Below are positions 23,996 through 32,593 of a stretch of 64,000 bases of DNA, piece by piece. The position numbers were made by a program, and so were the translations under genes. The notes under the pieces were generated by a model. That model was not told where the DNA came from. It saw only the letters and a program-made list of their open reading frames with translations, and ran no database searches. Source of the DNA: Granulicella cerasi (GTDB lineage Bacteria; Acidobacteriota; Terriglobia; Terriglobales; Acidobacteriaceae); contig NZ_JAGSYD010000004.1 of the NCBI RefSeq assembly GCF_025685575.1, positions 1 to 64,000 of the forward strand. Reading direction: 5' to 3'. Within the stretch, counting starts at the first letter, position 1, and each line of letters opens with the position of its first letter.

Positions 23996-26947
23996 TCACT
24001 TCGCGGTGACGGTGAGCTGAAGCGGCACTTTGGTGGAGCCGCCAGCGGCTGTGTTGAAGGTGACGTAGACCGTGCCGCTGAAGGGCGAACCCGGAGCGAC
24101 CGTGTCGTAGGGGGCAGGGTTCCCCGGCGAGCAACCGGTGATGGAGCCGAGTCCCCCGAGAAGGGCAAGCGCTGTCAGCGAGAGCATGGTTCTCCGCATT
24201 GTCTTGCGACGGGCCACGCCAAACGGCAGCAGCAGCAGTGCCGGAAGCGTCAGGCCAGCCAGCACCATCGTGGTCTTGTACGACACGAAGGCAGAGAAGA
24301 CGGGTGTGGTGGTGATTGTCACTGTCGTGGTGAGCGCCGCTCCGTCACCGATCGCGCTGAGCGATGTGGGGCTGAACGCACAGGTGGCGACGGCCGGCAG
24401 GCCGCTGCAGGCAAAGGTGGAGAACGTGCCGATGTAGCCGGAGTCCGGCGTGATCGTCACTGTGGCAGTGGAGCTCTTGCCGCCGACGATGGAGACGGCG
24501 GCGGGATTGATGGCAGCGGTAAAGCTCTTGAAACTCACAGAGACGGTCGCCGCGGACGAGCCGGTGGTGATGTTGCAGGTGGAGCCTGTAGACGTGGTAC
24601 AGCCGGTCCATACGCCGACGGCGGAGGTGGTGGAGGGTGTGGCGGTGAGCGTCACCGTCGATCCCGCAGGATACTGCGCCGTGCAGGTGGTGCCGCAGTT
24701 GATGTAGTTATCGCTGCTGACGACCGTGCCCGAGCCTGTGCCGGTTTTGGTGATCGTGAGCGCGTACGTGGGCACGGGGGCAAAGGTAGCGGTCACCGTG
24801 GCGTTGACGGCCGTGGTGATCGTGCATGTTGCGCCCGAGGTCGACGAGCATCCGCTCCATCCCGAGAAGATCGCGCCGCTTGCTGGCGTTGCGGTCAGGA
24901 CGACGGTGTCTGTGGCGGCGATCTGTGCCGTGCCCGAGGTGCAGGTGGGACCGCAGGAGATTGCCGTGTAGCTGCTGGTATCGAGCGAGTTGTTGATGCT
25001 GGTCGTTGCAATAGTACCTTTGCCCGACCCGGCTTTAGTCGCGGTCAACGTGATGGGGGTGGCTACTTCAAAGGCAGCATCGGTGTAGTCCTCATCGATG
25101 TTGAGAGTGAGACCGTTGTAGGTGCTGTTGAAGGAGCTGGAGGTCTGGCGCGAACGGTGATGGTTCAGCCAGTACGGCGCGATCGCGGTGAAGGCGGAGG
25201 CCGTGGGATAAACCGTCTGGCAGGTGGTGCCGCAGGCCACGCCGCTTGAGAAGAAGTACGCATACCAGATGGTGTCGATGGCGGGCGTGACGATCGTCGG
25301 GATCCAGCCGTTGAACTCGTTGTGGCTGCTGTAAACCGCGGAGAGATAGCCCTTCGCGTGCAGTTCTGCGTTCCAGCCCTCGAGGAAGGCCTGTGTCGCG
25401 GCGAGGTAGGTGGCGTTGGTATAGGTGTAGGCCTCGAGATCAAAGACGATCGTCGATCCCTGGCCCATGCCCAGCGCAGCCATCGCGCCGATCGCGGAGT
25501 CCGCTTCACTGGCGCCCTGCGTCTGCGCGGTCGCCGGCGATGTGCTCATCATGGAGGAGAAGGACCCGCCTGGAGCCTGCATACCGACCCAGATCGGTAC
25601 GATCTCCCAACCCTGTGCGAGCACGGTGGAGACGTAGGTAGAGGTGAGGTTGGCGAGCCCGCTCTTGCAGGCGAAGTTTGCGCCGCCAATGTAGACGCCG
25701 ACGGTCTGGTAGGGACTGCCGGTCCACCACGTATTCAACTGCGTTGTGGTCGGCAGGCTGCAGGCGTCGAAGCCCATGACGCCAGTGACCGGGTAAGAGG
25801 ACTGCGGCTGCGGCGCACTGCCCATCGGCGAGATCTGAGAGCTGCGTCCCTTGGGAGACAGTTTGAAGCTGCTGGCGCTGCTGACGGTGAGACCGGGCAG
25901 AACGCCGAGCGCATGGAAGCTCTTGCCGCCGTCAGCGGTTCCCATCAGCGACTGGCTCGTCGTGCATTCTCCCTGCGCGGAACAACTGCCGCCGGCAAAG
26001 AGGACCCATCCGCTGTCGGTGGAGGTGAAGCTGCTTCGCTGTGCGAGCATAGCTGTCGGCCCCGCGTTGGAGACGCTGCCGGTCCACGTGAGGTTGGTGG
26101 CGAGCGTGGCGTCGGCTGCCAGCGCGGCGGGAGCGTGCTGGAATCCCTTGGAGGTCTCCGCGCTCCAGTGCGCTCCGCCATCGCTGGTGAAGTAGCGGAC
26201 GCTCGTCGTCGAGCCTTGGGTCGCGATGGTGCGGAGCAGGGTAGCGCTCTGCGCACCCGTGAATACCGGAAGCGTCACCGTGCTCGATACAGCATCGAGT
26301 CCTGCGATCGCAGGCAGTGTGACTGCGGTCCAGCTCTCGCCGGCATCGGTGGTGCGGAAGAGGTCATCGCCGTTCGGGCCAGGGCCGACGAAGCCGTGCG
26401 TGGCATCGGAGAACTGAATTTCACCGCCGACCGGGGGCATCTTCGTCTGCGTCCAATGCGCGCCACCATCGACGGTCTGCAGAAGGATGCCACGGCGGAA
26501 CGCGGAGCTTGACTGCACGCCGAGCATCATCCAGCCATGCGCCGCATCGGTGAATTGCAGCGAGGACTTGCCGTTGAAGACGAGGGCTTCGGTGAAGGGG
26601 GAACTCACCGTTGTAGTGCTCCAGTGAGCGCCCTTGTCCTGGGTGGAGTCAAGGCGCAAGGTGCTGCCTTCGTCATCGGCTTGCAGTGCCCAGCCGCTTC
26701 CGTTGGCGTTGAAGTAGGCGCTGACGACGTTCGTCGAAGCCTGCGGCGTAATCTCCGCCCATTGGGAGCCGGCGCTATCACTCCAGTAGAGGCGATGCGA
26801 TGCGAGCACCCAGCCAGAGGTGGCGGATACCTGTTTCATGTCCTCCACTTCCACGCTGGCTACGCTCTGCGCGCGCCCCGCACTCGCAAGCATGAGTGCC
26901 AGTGCCATACTGCCTACTGCTCGCCATTGTTGCGCAAATCTGTTCAT
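23996..26947 (-). CDS. Secreted BNR-repeat and DUF1906 (glycoside-hydrolase-like) protein with split C-terminal Ig region
   Basis: The product is 983 aa from ATG 26947, after GGAGGAAGAG. A signal peptide ends in GRAQS. Residues about 50-380 hold repeated Asp-box motifs (TVDGGAHWT, TTDAGESWT, TSDGGAHWS). Residues about 390-640 match DUF1906 (Rv2525c-like): VMGFDACSLPTTTQLNTWW, YIGGANFACKSG, IVFDLEAYTYTNA. Two List-Bact repeats (TATPASGAIFSGWSGC type) follow. The C-terminus has two hydrophobic stretches flanking an RRKTMRR stretch, then ITGC, then a 44-residue Ig-like strand region. DUF1906 barrels are often catalytic-like with unknown substrates. It follows the TonB receptor gene by 73 bp and may be cotranscribed. 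Confidence 0.85.
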   Translation of the reverse strand: MNRFAQQWRAVGSMALALMLASAGRAQSVASVEVEDMKQVSATSGWVLASHRLYWSDSAGSQWAEITPQASTNVVSAYFNANGSGWALQADDEGSTLRLDSTQDKGAHWSTTTVSSPFTEALVFNGKSSLQFTDAAHGWMMLGVQSSSAFRRGILLQTVDGGAHWTQTKMPPVGGEIQFSDATHGFVGPGPNGDDLFRTTDAGESWTAVTLPAIAGLDAVSSTVTLPVFTGAQSATLLRTIATQGSTTSVRYFTSDGGAHWSAETSKGFQHAPAALAADATLATNLTWTGSVSNAGPTAMLAQRSSFTSTDSGWVLFAGGSCSAQGECTTSQSLMGTADGGKSFHALGVLPGLTVSSASSFKLSPKGRSSQISPMGSAPQPQSSYPVTGVMGFDACSLPTTTQLNTWWTGSPYQTVGVYIGGANFACKSGLANLTSTYVSTVLAQGWEIVPIWVGMQAPGGSFSSMMSTSPATAQTQGASEADSAIGAMAALGMGQGSTIVFDLEAYTYTNATYLAATQAFLEGWNAELHAKGYLSAVYSSHNEFNGWIPTIVTPAIDTIWYAYFFSSGVACGTTCQTVYPTASAFTAIAPYWLNHHRSRQTSSSFNSTYNGLTLNIDEDYTDAAFEVATPITLTATKAGSGKGTIATTSINNSLDTSSYTAISCGPTCTSGTAQIAATDTVVLTATPASGAIFSGWSGCSSTSGATCTITTAVNATVTATFAPVPTYALTITKTGTGSGTVVSSDNYINCGTTCTAQYPAGSTVTLTATPSTTSAVGVWTGCTTSTGSTCNITTGSSAATVSVSFKSFTAAINPAAVSIVGGKSSTATVTITPDSGYIGTFSTFACSGLPAVATCAFSPTSLSAIGDGAALTTTVTITTTPVFSAFVSYKTTMVLAGLTLPALLLLPFGVARRKTMRRTMLSLTALALLGGLGSITGCSPGNPAPYDTVAPGSPFSGTVYVTFNTAAGGSTKVPLQLTVTAK

Positions 26948-27020
26948 GGTCTCTTCCTCCATCTACGTGGGAACGACTACATGGAAACTCTTGCGAAGCC
27001 CCGATCCGGGGGCCTCACCT

Positions 27021-30000
27021 TCAGAAGCGATACTTCGCCGCGAACTGGAATTGCCGCGCGGGAGAAAGGGTGCTGGTGATGAGGCCAAAGGTTGAGGCTG
27101 TGCTCACCGAAGCTCCCGGTGCCGCGTAGCTTGCCAGGTTGAAGGCGTTGAACGCGTCGAGGCGGAAGGTCAGAGACTGTTCCTTGTAGGTGCGGAAGTC
27201 CTTGAAGAACGACATGTCGATGATGCGGTAGCCGGGTGCGCGCTCGGTGCCGACATGGGCGGTTCCATAGGTGTTGGTATGCTCCACATCGTAGGCGCAG
27301 GTGCCGTTGTCCGATCCCGAGCAGGGCTGTGCGCTTGCATCAGTGCCGAACCAGTGGTTCAAGCTGCGATTCACGACGATGAGCGGACGATACTGGTTCG
27401 CGCGTGCCGAACCGTTGTTCGCGTTCGCCACGTTGGTCGCCGTGATCGTCACCGGGAAGCCCGAGTACATGACCGCGTTCGCCGAAAGCTTCCATCCTCC
27501 GAGCGGCTCATCCAGCCAACGGCTCCAGCGAGCGCCGAAGTCACGACCGTGACCGAAGGGCAGACTGTAGGTGCCCACAAAGTTCACGGAGTTGCGCGCG
27601 TCCGTGGCTGCGGGGCCGTAGTCCGAGTGAGGATCGTAGATGTTCTGCTGGAAGACACCGGCGCCATCGACACCGGTCACGCCATAGAAGCCGGGGTTGT
27701 TGGTCATGGCGCGTGCCCATGTGTAGTTGAAGGTGAACTCCAGACCGTGCGTCTGGCGCTGGCGAATCTGCAACTGCATGGCGTTGTAGTTGGAGTTGCC
27801 TTCAGACTGCGTGAGGTAGATCGTGCCCCCGGTGCCGACCAGCGCCGCATAAGGTGCGGTGCTCGCCACGCCCGGCGTGGTGTATTGATTGGCGCGCACC
27901 GGCACGATCAGGTGCTGACCGGTTTCGCCGACGTAACCAAGCTGGAAGGTGAGGGTGTGCGTGAGCAGCACTTCGGTCGCGAGGTTGTACTGCTGAATGA
28001 GGGCGGGGCGAAGGTTATGCGCCCATGCGCGATAGATTGTGCTGGACGTAGAGACGTTACTGGTCCCCGTGCTGAATCCGTTTTCGACGGGCGAGGGGTT
28101 GCCGCCGGAGGTCGACGTCGGCGTCAGGTTGGTGTTGTAGAACTGATAGATGAAGGGCGCGTTTTGCGTCATGCGCAGGTTGGCGCCGGTGCCTTCAAGG
28201 TCGTCCGTAATGCCGTACCCGGCGCGGAAGATGACTGTGGGATTCAGTTGATAGTTGACGCCGAGACGCGGCATGAACTCCTTGTAGTACGGGCTATAGA
28301 GCGCGCGGCTGTTGCCATTCTGTCCCGCGAACTCAAGACAGGCCGGGCACTTTGCAGGGTTGTCGGTATCGACGTTGACTTCCTTGTTGTTCACTTCATA
28401 GATCGGCTGATCGTAGGCATAGCGCAGGCCGATGTTGACGGTCAGGTTCGGCAGCAGGTGCCAGTCGTCCTGCACGTAGTAGGCCGTGCGGTACTGGCGA
28501 TGGCCTACAAGTCCGCTGACGCCGGCAACCGCCTGCGCGGAGGACTTGTCCAGTGCAAAGTCGGCGAAGCCGTAGCCCGTGGTGCGTGGCGCACCCGTCT
28601 TCGAAGCGAGCGAGTCCGCAGTATAAGAGCCCGTGTAGGAGAAGTAGCCCATCGCGCCGTAGGTGCTCGGGTAGTAGCTGTTCTGTTGATAGCGCAGCAC
28701 CAGGACGCCAGCCTTCAAGTTGTGCTTATGCAGTTGCCAGGTGGCGTCGTCTCCATAGCTGAAGATGTTGTCGAAGTATTTCGTCGCCGCGCCGCGGGTG
28801 CCGACGTTGCTTTCAACGCTCGACAGGTTGACCTGCGTAAAGCCTGCGTATGGCTGGTTGGGGAAAGGAAGGCCAAGCTTGGCATCGCCATCCGTACCGA
28901 ATTCACCCGTGCTGTCAACGGGCAGACCCTGCTTCCAGCCGATGCGCGAGATGCCTGCGCGGAACTGGTTCTGCAGCGTGCTGGAGAAGGTGTGAACCTC
29001 GTTGATCACGCCCCCGATGAAGGGATACTCGTTGCCAGCCGGGAAGGTCACGGCAAGCACAGGTTTTGGCGTCGCATCCCACGCATCCCCCATCGAGAAC
29101 CGCATGTTCATGGCGTCGCGCGCGCCGATCACGTAATCCCCGCGCACATCACCCTGGTTGTTCACGATGATCGTCTTCGTTGGCGCCGAGTAGTTTTGCG
29201 AATCCGGAGACGTCGTCACCGAACTGCCGCGATTGGGCAGAGGATAGATTTCCGGATGCGTGAAGAGGTACTTCGCCACCGGGTTCACGATCGGGATCTG
29301 ATTGTTGGCGTAGGGCGTGGCGGTGTTCAGGCCGCTGGTCGTGTCGTAGAGCTGGATCTGGCTGGAAAGGGGAACGCCCGAACTGTGTCCGCCCAGAAAC
29401 TCCGAGAAGTCACCGGTGCGCATGTAGGCTGTGGGCACGCTGGCGAGGCCGGTGCCTGCTGCGCTGTTACGGAAGCCTTCGAAGTCCGCGTAGAAGAAGA
29501 GGCGGTTCTTCATGATTGGGCCACCGAGGCTCGCGCCGAACTGGTTCTGATGAAACTTGCCCTTGCTGATGCGGTTGTAATTGTTGCTCCAGAGGTTCGC
29601 CGTCAGGTCCTGGTTCTCATAGAACGAATAGACGCTGCCGTGGAACTTGTTCGTGCCCGACTTGGTGACCATGATGACCTCGCCGCCGTTCACGTTGCCG
29701 TACTCGGCATCGGCGTTCGCGGTGATCACGCGGATCTGTTCGAGCGACTCTGGCGCAGGGTTGTACCCGACGACGTTGTTCATCGTTTCGTTGATGTCCG
29801 CGCCGTCGAAGATGTAGTTGTTCGTCTGCTGGCGGTTGCCGTTGAACGACGGCAGAGTCGATGCGGTCGTATCGCGTTCCGTGCCGTTGGCCCCGCCCAG
29901 CGCACTGTAAGTCGGCAGCACGGCACCCGGCACGAAGACCGTTGCGGTGGAGAAGTTCTGGCCGCTCAGCGGCATCTGCTGCAGCATGTTTGCGGTGATG

Positions 30001-30425
30001 GTCGTTCCGAGCGTGGCGTTTTCTGTCTGCAGCACCGTGCCGTTGTCGGAGGCGACTTCGATCGTCGTCGTAACGCTGCCCGGAACCAGCTTCACATCCA
30101 TGCGCGCCGTCTGGTCGATCTCAAGACTCATCGGCTTGGTGGAAGCCTCGTTGAAGCCGTCCTTGCTGACTATCACCTCGTACTGGCCGATCGGAAGGCT
30201 GACGACGCGGTAGCTTCCTGTTTTGTCTGTCTTGACCGTGGTCTTCACGCCCGTCTCGACGTTGCGCGCAATGACCGTGGCACCGACGATCGACGCTCCT
30301 GTGGCGTCCTGCACGGTGCCGCGGATCGTGCCCGTGATCGTCTGGCCGGCGAGGCTGACCGAGCTGGCCAGCAGAAGGGGTGCGAGAAACAATCTACAGA
30401 CAACGCCACGCTGTCGTTTTGACAT
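27021..30425 (-). CDS. TonB-dependent receptor, acidobacterial Oar-like
   Basis: The product is 1134 aa. A signal peptide (LLASSVSLAGQ) is followed by a carboxypeptidase-regulatory-like domain (residues 30-115: TGTIRGTVQDATGASIVGAT). A plug domain follows (LQQMPLSGQNFSTATVFVPG, SLEQIRVITANADAEYG, GGEVIMVTKSGTNKFHGSVY). A 22-strand barrel then runs to a terminal Phe (FQFAAKYRF). This is the family of large outer-membrane receptors for polymers common in Acidobacteria, with no SusD partner nearby. GGGAG precedes the ATG. It is divergent from the RpiR-like gene. Confidence 0.92.
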   Translation of the reverse strand: MSKRQRGVVCRLFLAPLLLASSVSLAGQTITGTIRGTVQDATGASIVGATVIARNVETGVKTTVKTDKTGSYRVVSLPIGQYEVIVSKDGFNEASTKPMSLEIDQTARMDVKLVPGSVTTTIEVASDNGTVLQTENATLGTTITANMLQQMPLSGQNFSTATVFVPGAVLPTYSALGGANGTERDTTASTLPSFNGNRQQTNNYIFDGADINETMNNVVGYNPAPESLEQIRVITANADAEYGNVNGGEVIMVTKSGTNKFHGSVYSFYENQDLTANLWSNNYNRISKGKFHQNQFGASLGGPIMKNRLFFYADFEGFRNSAAGTGLASVPTAYMRTGDFSEFLGGHSSGVPLSSQIQLYDTTSGLNTATPYANNQIPIVNPVAKYLFTHPEIYPLPNRGSSVTTSPDSQNYSAPTKTIIVNNQGDVRGDYVIGARDAMNMRFSMGDAWDATPKPVLAVTFPAGNEYPFIGGVINEVHTFSSTLQNQFRAGISRIGWKQGLPVDSTGEFGTDGDAKLGLPFPNQPYAGFTQVNLSSVESNVGTRGAATKYFDNIFSYGDDATWQLHKHNLKAGVLVLRYQQNSYYPSTYGAMGYFSYTGSYTADSLASKTGAPRTTGYGFADFALDKSSAQAVAGVSGLVGHRQYRTAYYVQDDWHLLPNLTVNIGLRYAYDQPIYEVNNKEVNVDTDNPAKCPACLEFAGQNGNSRALYSPYYKEFMPRLGVNYQLNPTVIFRAGYGITDDLEGTGANLRMTQNAPFIYQFYNTNLTPTSTSGGNPSPVENGFSTGTSNVSTSSTIYRAWAHNLRPALIQQYNLATEVLLTHTLTFQLGYVGETGQHLIVPVRANQYTTPGVASTAPYAALVGTGGTIYLTQSEGNSNYNAMQLQIRQRQTHGLEFTFNYTWARAMTNNPGFYGVTGVDGAGVFQQNIYDPHSDYGPAATDARNSVNFVGTYSLPFGHGRDFGARWSRWLDEPLGGWKLSANAVMYSGFPVTITATNVANANNGSARANQYRPLIVVNRSLNHWFGTDASAQPCSGSDNGTCAYDVEHTNTYGTAHVGTERAPGYRIIDMSFFKDFRTYKEQSLTFRLDAFNAFNLASYAAPGASVSTASTFGLITSTLSPARQFQFAAKYRF

Positions 30426-30638
30426 AAAACTCCCTGAGTGCCCCGCGCTGAACGCGAGACAAAGCTACGTCGCGCCGGCTTTGGAAAAGCCAGCGGGGAC
30501 AAGTGAGCGACTCCGGCAAACGAAGGCACCGGAACAACACTGCGGTCGAGCTACAAGAAAAACAAATGTTCCACTTGAGGCAAATTTTTCTGAAGTAGTG
30601 TCAAGGTAGACCAGCTTTTATCGCGTGTCAATCCGCTT

Positions 30639-30650
30639 TTTCCGCGGAAA
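30639..30650. promoter_or_regulatory. Palindrome TTTCCGCGGAAA between TonB receptor and RpiR genes
   Basis: A perfect 12-bp palindrome stands in the 359-bp divergent intergenic region. It differs from the LacI sites elsewhere (centre GCGC instead of ACGT). It is a candidate operator for the RpiR-family regulator, for either direction. Confidence 0.4.
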
Positions 30651-30681
30651 TTGATGGCACCGTGAAGATGCATTGCGTGAA

Positions 30682-30693
30682 ACAAACGTTTCT
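30682..30693. promoter_or_regulatory. Weak LacI-type site AAACGTTT upstream of rpiR-like gene
   Basis: An eight-base palindrome AAACGTTT at 30684-30691 is surrounded by CAAACGTTTC. It has the same centre as the strong sites but a C in place of the outer G. It is 94 bp upstream of the RpiR-like start and could be a minor site of the LacI regulon. Confidence 0.3.
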
Positions 30694-30784
30694 CCGTAAA
30701 CTCTTCGCATCATTCGCCCGTCTTCTCCAGCGTTCCCCAGACTTTGCCGTTTGCTTGTACGACCCGCTTCGAGGATCTGCCTTC

Positions 30785-31657
30785 ATGCCGCATCGCACGC
30801 CGTTGTCGCCTGTCCCTGCTGACGTCCCCGAGAAGCTGGAGCTGCTCAGCCGTAACCGCCAGGCCATCATTCGCCCGGTGTTTGAAAACCCTGGCGAGTT
30901 CGTGCTGCTAAACGTGCGTGACCTTGCAAAGCGCGTCGACACGGCGGCTGCGACGGTCGTGCGCATCGTCCGCGAGCTGGGCTTTGAAAGCTATCGCGAG
31001 TTCCAGCGATACCTGCACGAACTTGCGGTGAAGAACAGCACCATCCTCGACACGGCGCAGAGTTCGCTTGCGGCTGGCAGCACGTCGAAGCTGCTGAAGT
31101 CTGCGCGCAAGCAGATCGCAGCCAACATCGACTTCGTCACCGACCGGGTAGACCTGCTGCAGGTGCAGGCGATCGCACAACGCCTGCATGATGCCCGTCG
31201 CATCCTGCTCATCGGTGGAGACATGGCTGCGATGCTGGTGGAGTACCTGGAGTATCGCTTGCTGATCGCAGGGTTTCCCGTCACGGCCGTGACTTCGCCC
31301 GGGCGCACCAACCACCTGGTGCGGTCGCTCGGCGAGCAGGACATGGCTATTGGCATCAGCTTTCGTCGCGGCCTTCGCATGACCATCGAGGGAATTCAGC
31401 ACGCACGCGAACGTGGAGCTTACTGCGTAGGCATCACCGACTCCACGCTCTCGCCACTGTCCCGGTTTGCGAACGAGTTGCTGCTGGTGCCCACCAACAG
31501 TGTGGCGTTCGCGGCAAGTTACGTTGCTCCCGTGGCGTTGCTCGAGCTGCTAACCGCCAGCGCCGCTACCTTGCGCCGCAAGGAGGTCGCGAACCGTTTG
31601 CAGGACGCCGACTACGAGCAGCGGCATGGCTACCGCTGGTATCAGAACGAAAGCTGA
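30785..31657 (+). CDS. RpiR-family transcriptional regulator
   Basis: The product is 290 aa from ATG 30785 (GAGGA upstream). An in-frame ATG at 30662 would add 41 residues, mostly unlike the family. The HTH_6 domain covers residues 15-90 (LLNVRDLAKRVDTAAATVVR ... IVRELGFESYREFQRYL). The SIS sugar-phosphate-binding domain follows (ILLIGGDMAAMLVEYLEYRL ... CVGITDSTLSPLSRFANELL). RpiR proteins sense phosphosugars and regulate sugar metabolism. It diverges from the TonB receptor, so that receptor is a candidate target. Confidence 0.92.
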   Translation: MPHRTPLSPVPADVPEKLELLSRNRQAIIRPVFENPGEFVLLNVRDLAKRVDTAAATVVRIVRELGFESYREFQRYLHELAVKNSTILDTAQSSLAAGSTSKLLKSARKQIAANIDFVTDRVDLLQVQAIAQRLHDARRILLIGGDMAAMLVEYLEYRLLIAGFPVTAVTSPGRTNHLVRSLGEQDMAIGISFRRGLRMTIEGIQHARERGAYCVGITDSTLSPLSRFANELLLVPTNSVAFAASYVAPVALLELLTASAATLRRKEVANRLQDADYEQRHGYRWYQNES

Positions 31658-31762
31658 GGAACGATGGGCTTCCGCAAGCGGGGAGGTCCGCTCTTGCGGC
31701 GCGGTGGCCGTTCGCCGAGGATGCCAAACGCGCTGCGGTTGTGGCATCATGCTTCACGGAGC

Positions 31763-31774
31763 GGAAACGTTTCC
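31763..31774. promoter_or_regulatory. LacI-type operator GGAAACGTTTCC (site 1)
   Basis: A perfect 12-bp palindrome lies 42 bp upstream of the TTG start of the SGNH esterase gene. The ACGT centre is typical of LacI-family operators, where hinge helices bind a central CpG. Confidence 0.75.
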
Positions 31775-31816
31775 ATGAGCGACGCGCCTGTGCGCGATGA
31801 AGATCAGGAGAAACCC

Positions 31817-32593
31817 TTGAAGAAGCTGTCTGGAGTACTGCTGGCCCTGAGCTCCGTATCCGTTGCCGCTCACGCGCAATCGACCACGACCCCGACACCG
31901 GCGACACCGCCTGCGGCCGTGACCGCCGTAACTTGCCCGGTCCCCACACCGGCGCGGCCGGACCTCTCGAAGATCGACTGGGCAGGGCTGGACCGCTATG
32001 CCTCTGCGAACGCCGCGCTGCCCGCACATGAGGCTGGTCGTGTCGTTTTCTTTGGCGACTCGATCACCGATGCATGGACGCGTAACGGCGGTAAGTTTTT
32101 TCCCGGCAAACCCTACGTCAATCGCGGCATCAGCGGGCAAACCACTGAGCAGATGCTGGTGCGCTTCCGTCAGGATGTGATCAACCTGCATCCCGATGTT
32201 GTGGTGTTTCTTGCTGGCACGAACGACATCGCAGGCAACACCGGCGTGCGCACACAGGAGCAGATCGCGGGCAACATCCGCTCGATGGTGGAACTCGCCA
32301 AAGCGAACCACATCCGCGTCGTGTTGGCCTCGCTGCTTCCTGCTGCCGACTACGGCTGGCGTCGGGGTCTGATGCCCGCGCAGAAGATCGTTGCTTTCAA
32401 CGTCTGGATGAAGCAGTACGCCGCGGAGCAGGGGCTTGTGTATGTCGACTACTGGACGCCGATGGCCACTCCCGACGGCGCGCTGAAGCCGGAGTTGACG
32501 CACGATGGCGTGCACCCGCAGGCGCCGGGCTATGCCATCATGGAGCCGCTTGCGCAGGCGGGCATCGACGAGGCCATGCGGACGCAGCGATGA
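31817..32593 (+). CDS. Secreted SGNH/GDSL hydrolase (acyl esterase)
   Basis: The product is 258 aa from TTG 31817, preceded by AGGAG. A longer open frame from 31664 has no signal peptide. Residues 1-21 are a signal peptide (KKLSGVLLALSSVSVAAHAQ), followed by a Thr/Pro linker. The SGNH blocks are complete: VVFFGDSITD (Ser), NRGISGQTT (Gly), FLAGTNDIAGN (Asn), and DGVHPQAPGY (Asp and His). Such small esterases remove acetyl or acyl groups from polysaccharides. The stop overlaps the start of the next esterase (ATGA), forming a two-gene unit under site 1. Confidence 0.92.
   Translation: MKKLSGVLLALSSVSVAAHAQSTTTPTPATPPAAVTAVTCPVPTPARPDLSKIDWAGLDRYASANAALPAHEAGRVVFFGDSITDAWTRNGGKFFPGKPYVNRGISGQTTEQMLVRFRQDVINLHPDVVVFLAGTNDIAGNTGVRTQEQIAGNIRSMVELAKANHIRVVLASLLPAADYGWRRGLMPAQKIVAFNVWMKQYAAEQGLVYVDYWTPMATPDGALKPELTHDGVHPQAPGYAIMEPLAQAGIDEAMRTQR

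Noticed and set aside
27255-30422. A 1055-aa plus-strand open frame opposite the TonB receptor
   Set aside because: It is the antisense shadow of a high-GC gene; the receptor has signal peptide, plug and barrel motifs, while the shadow has no family features and is rich in Arg, Val and His.
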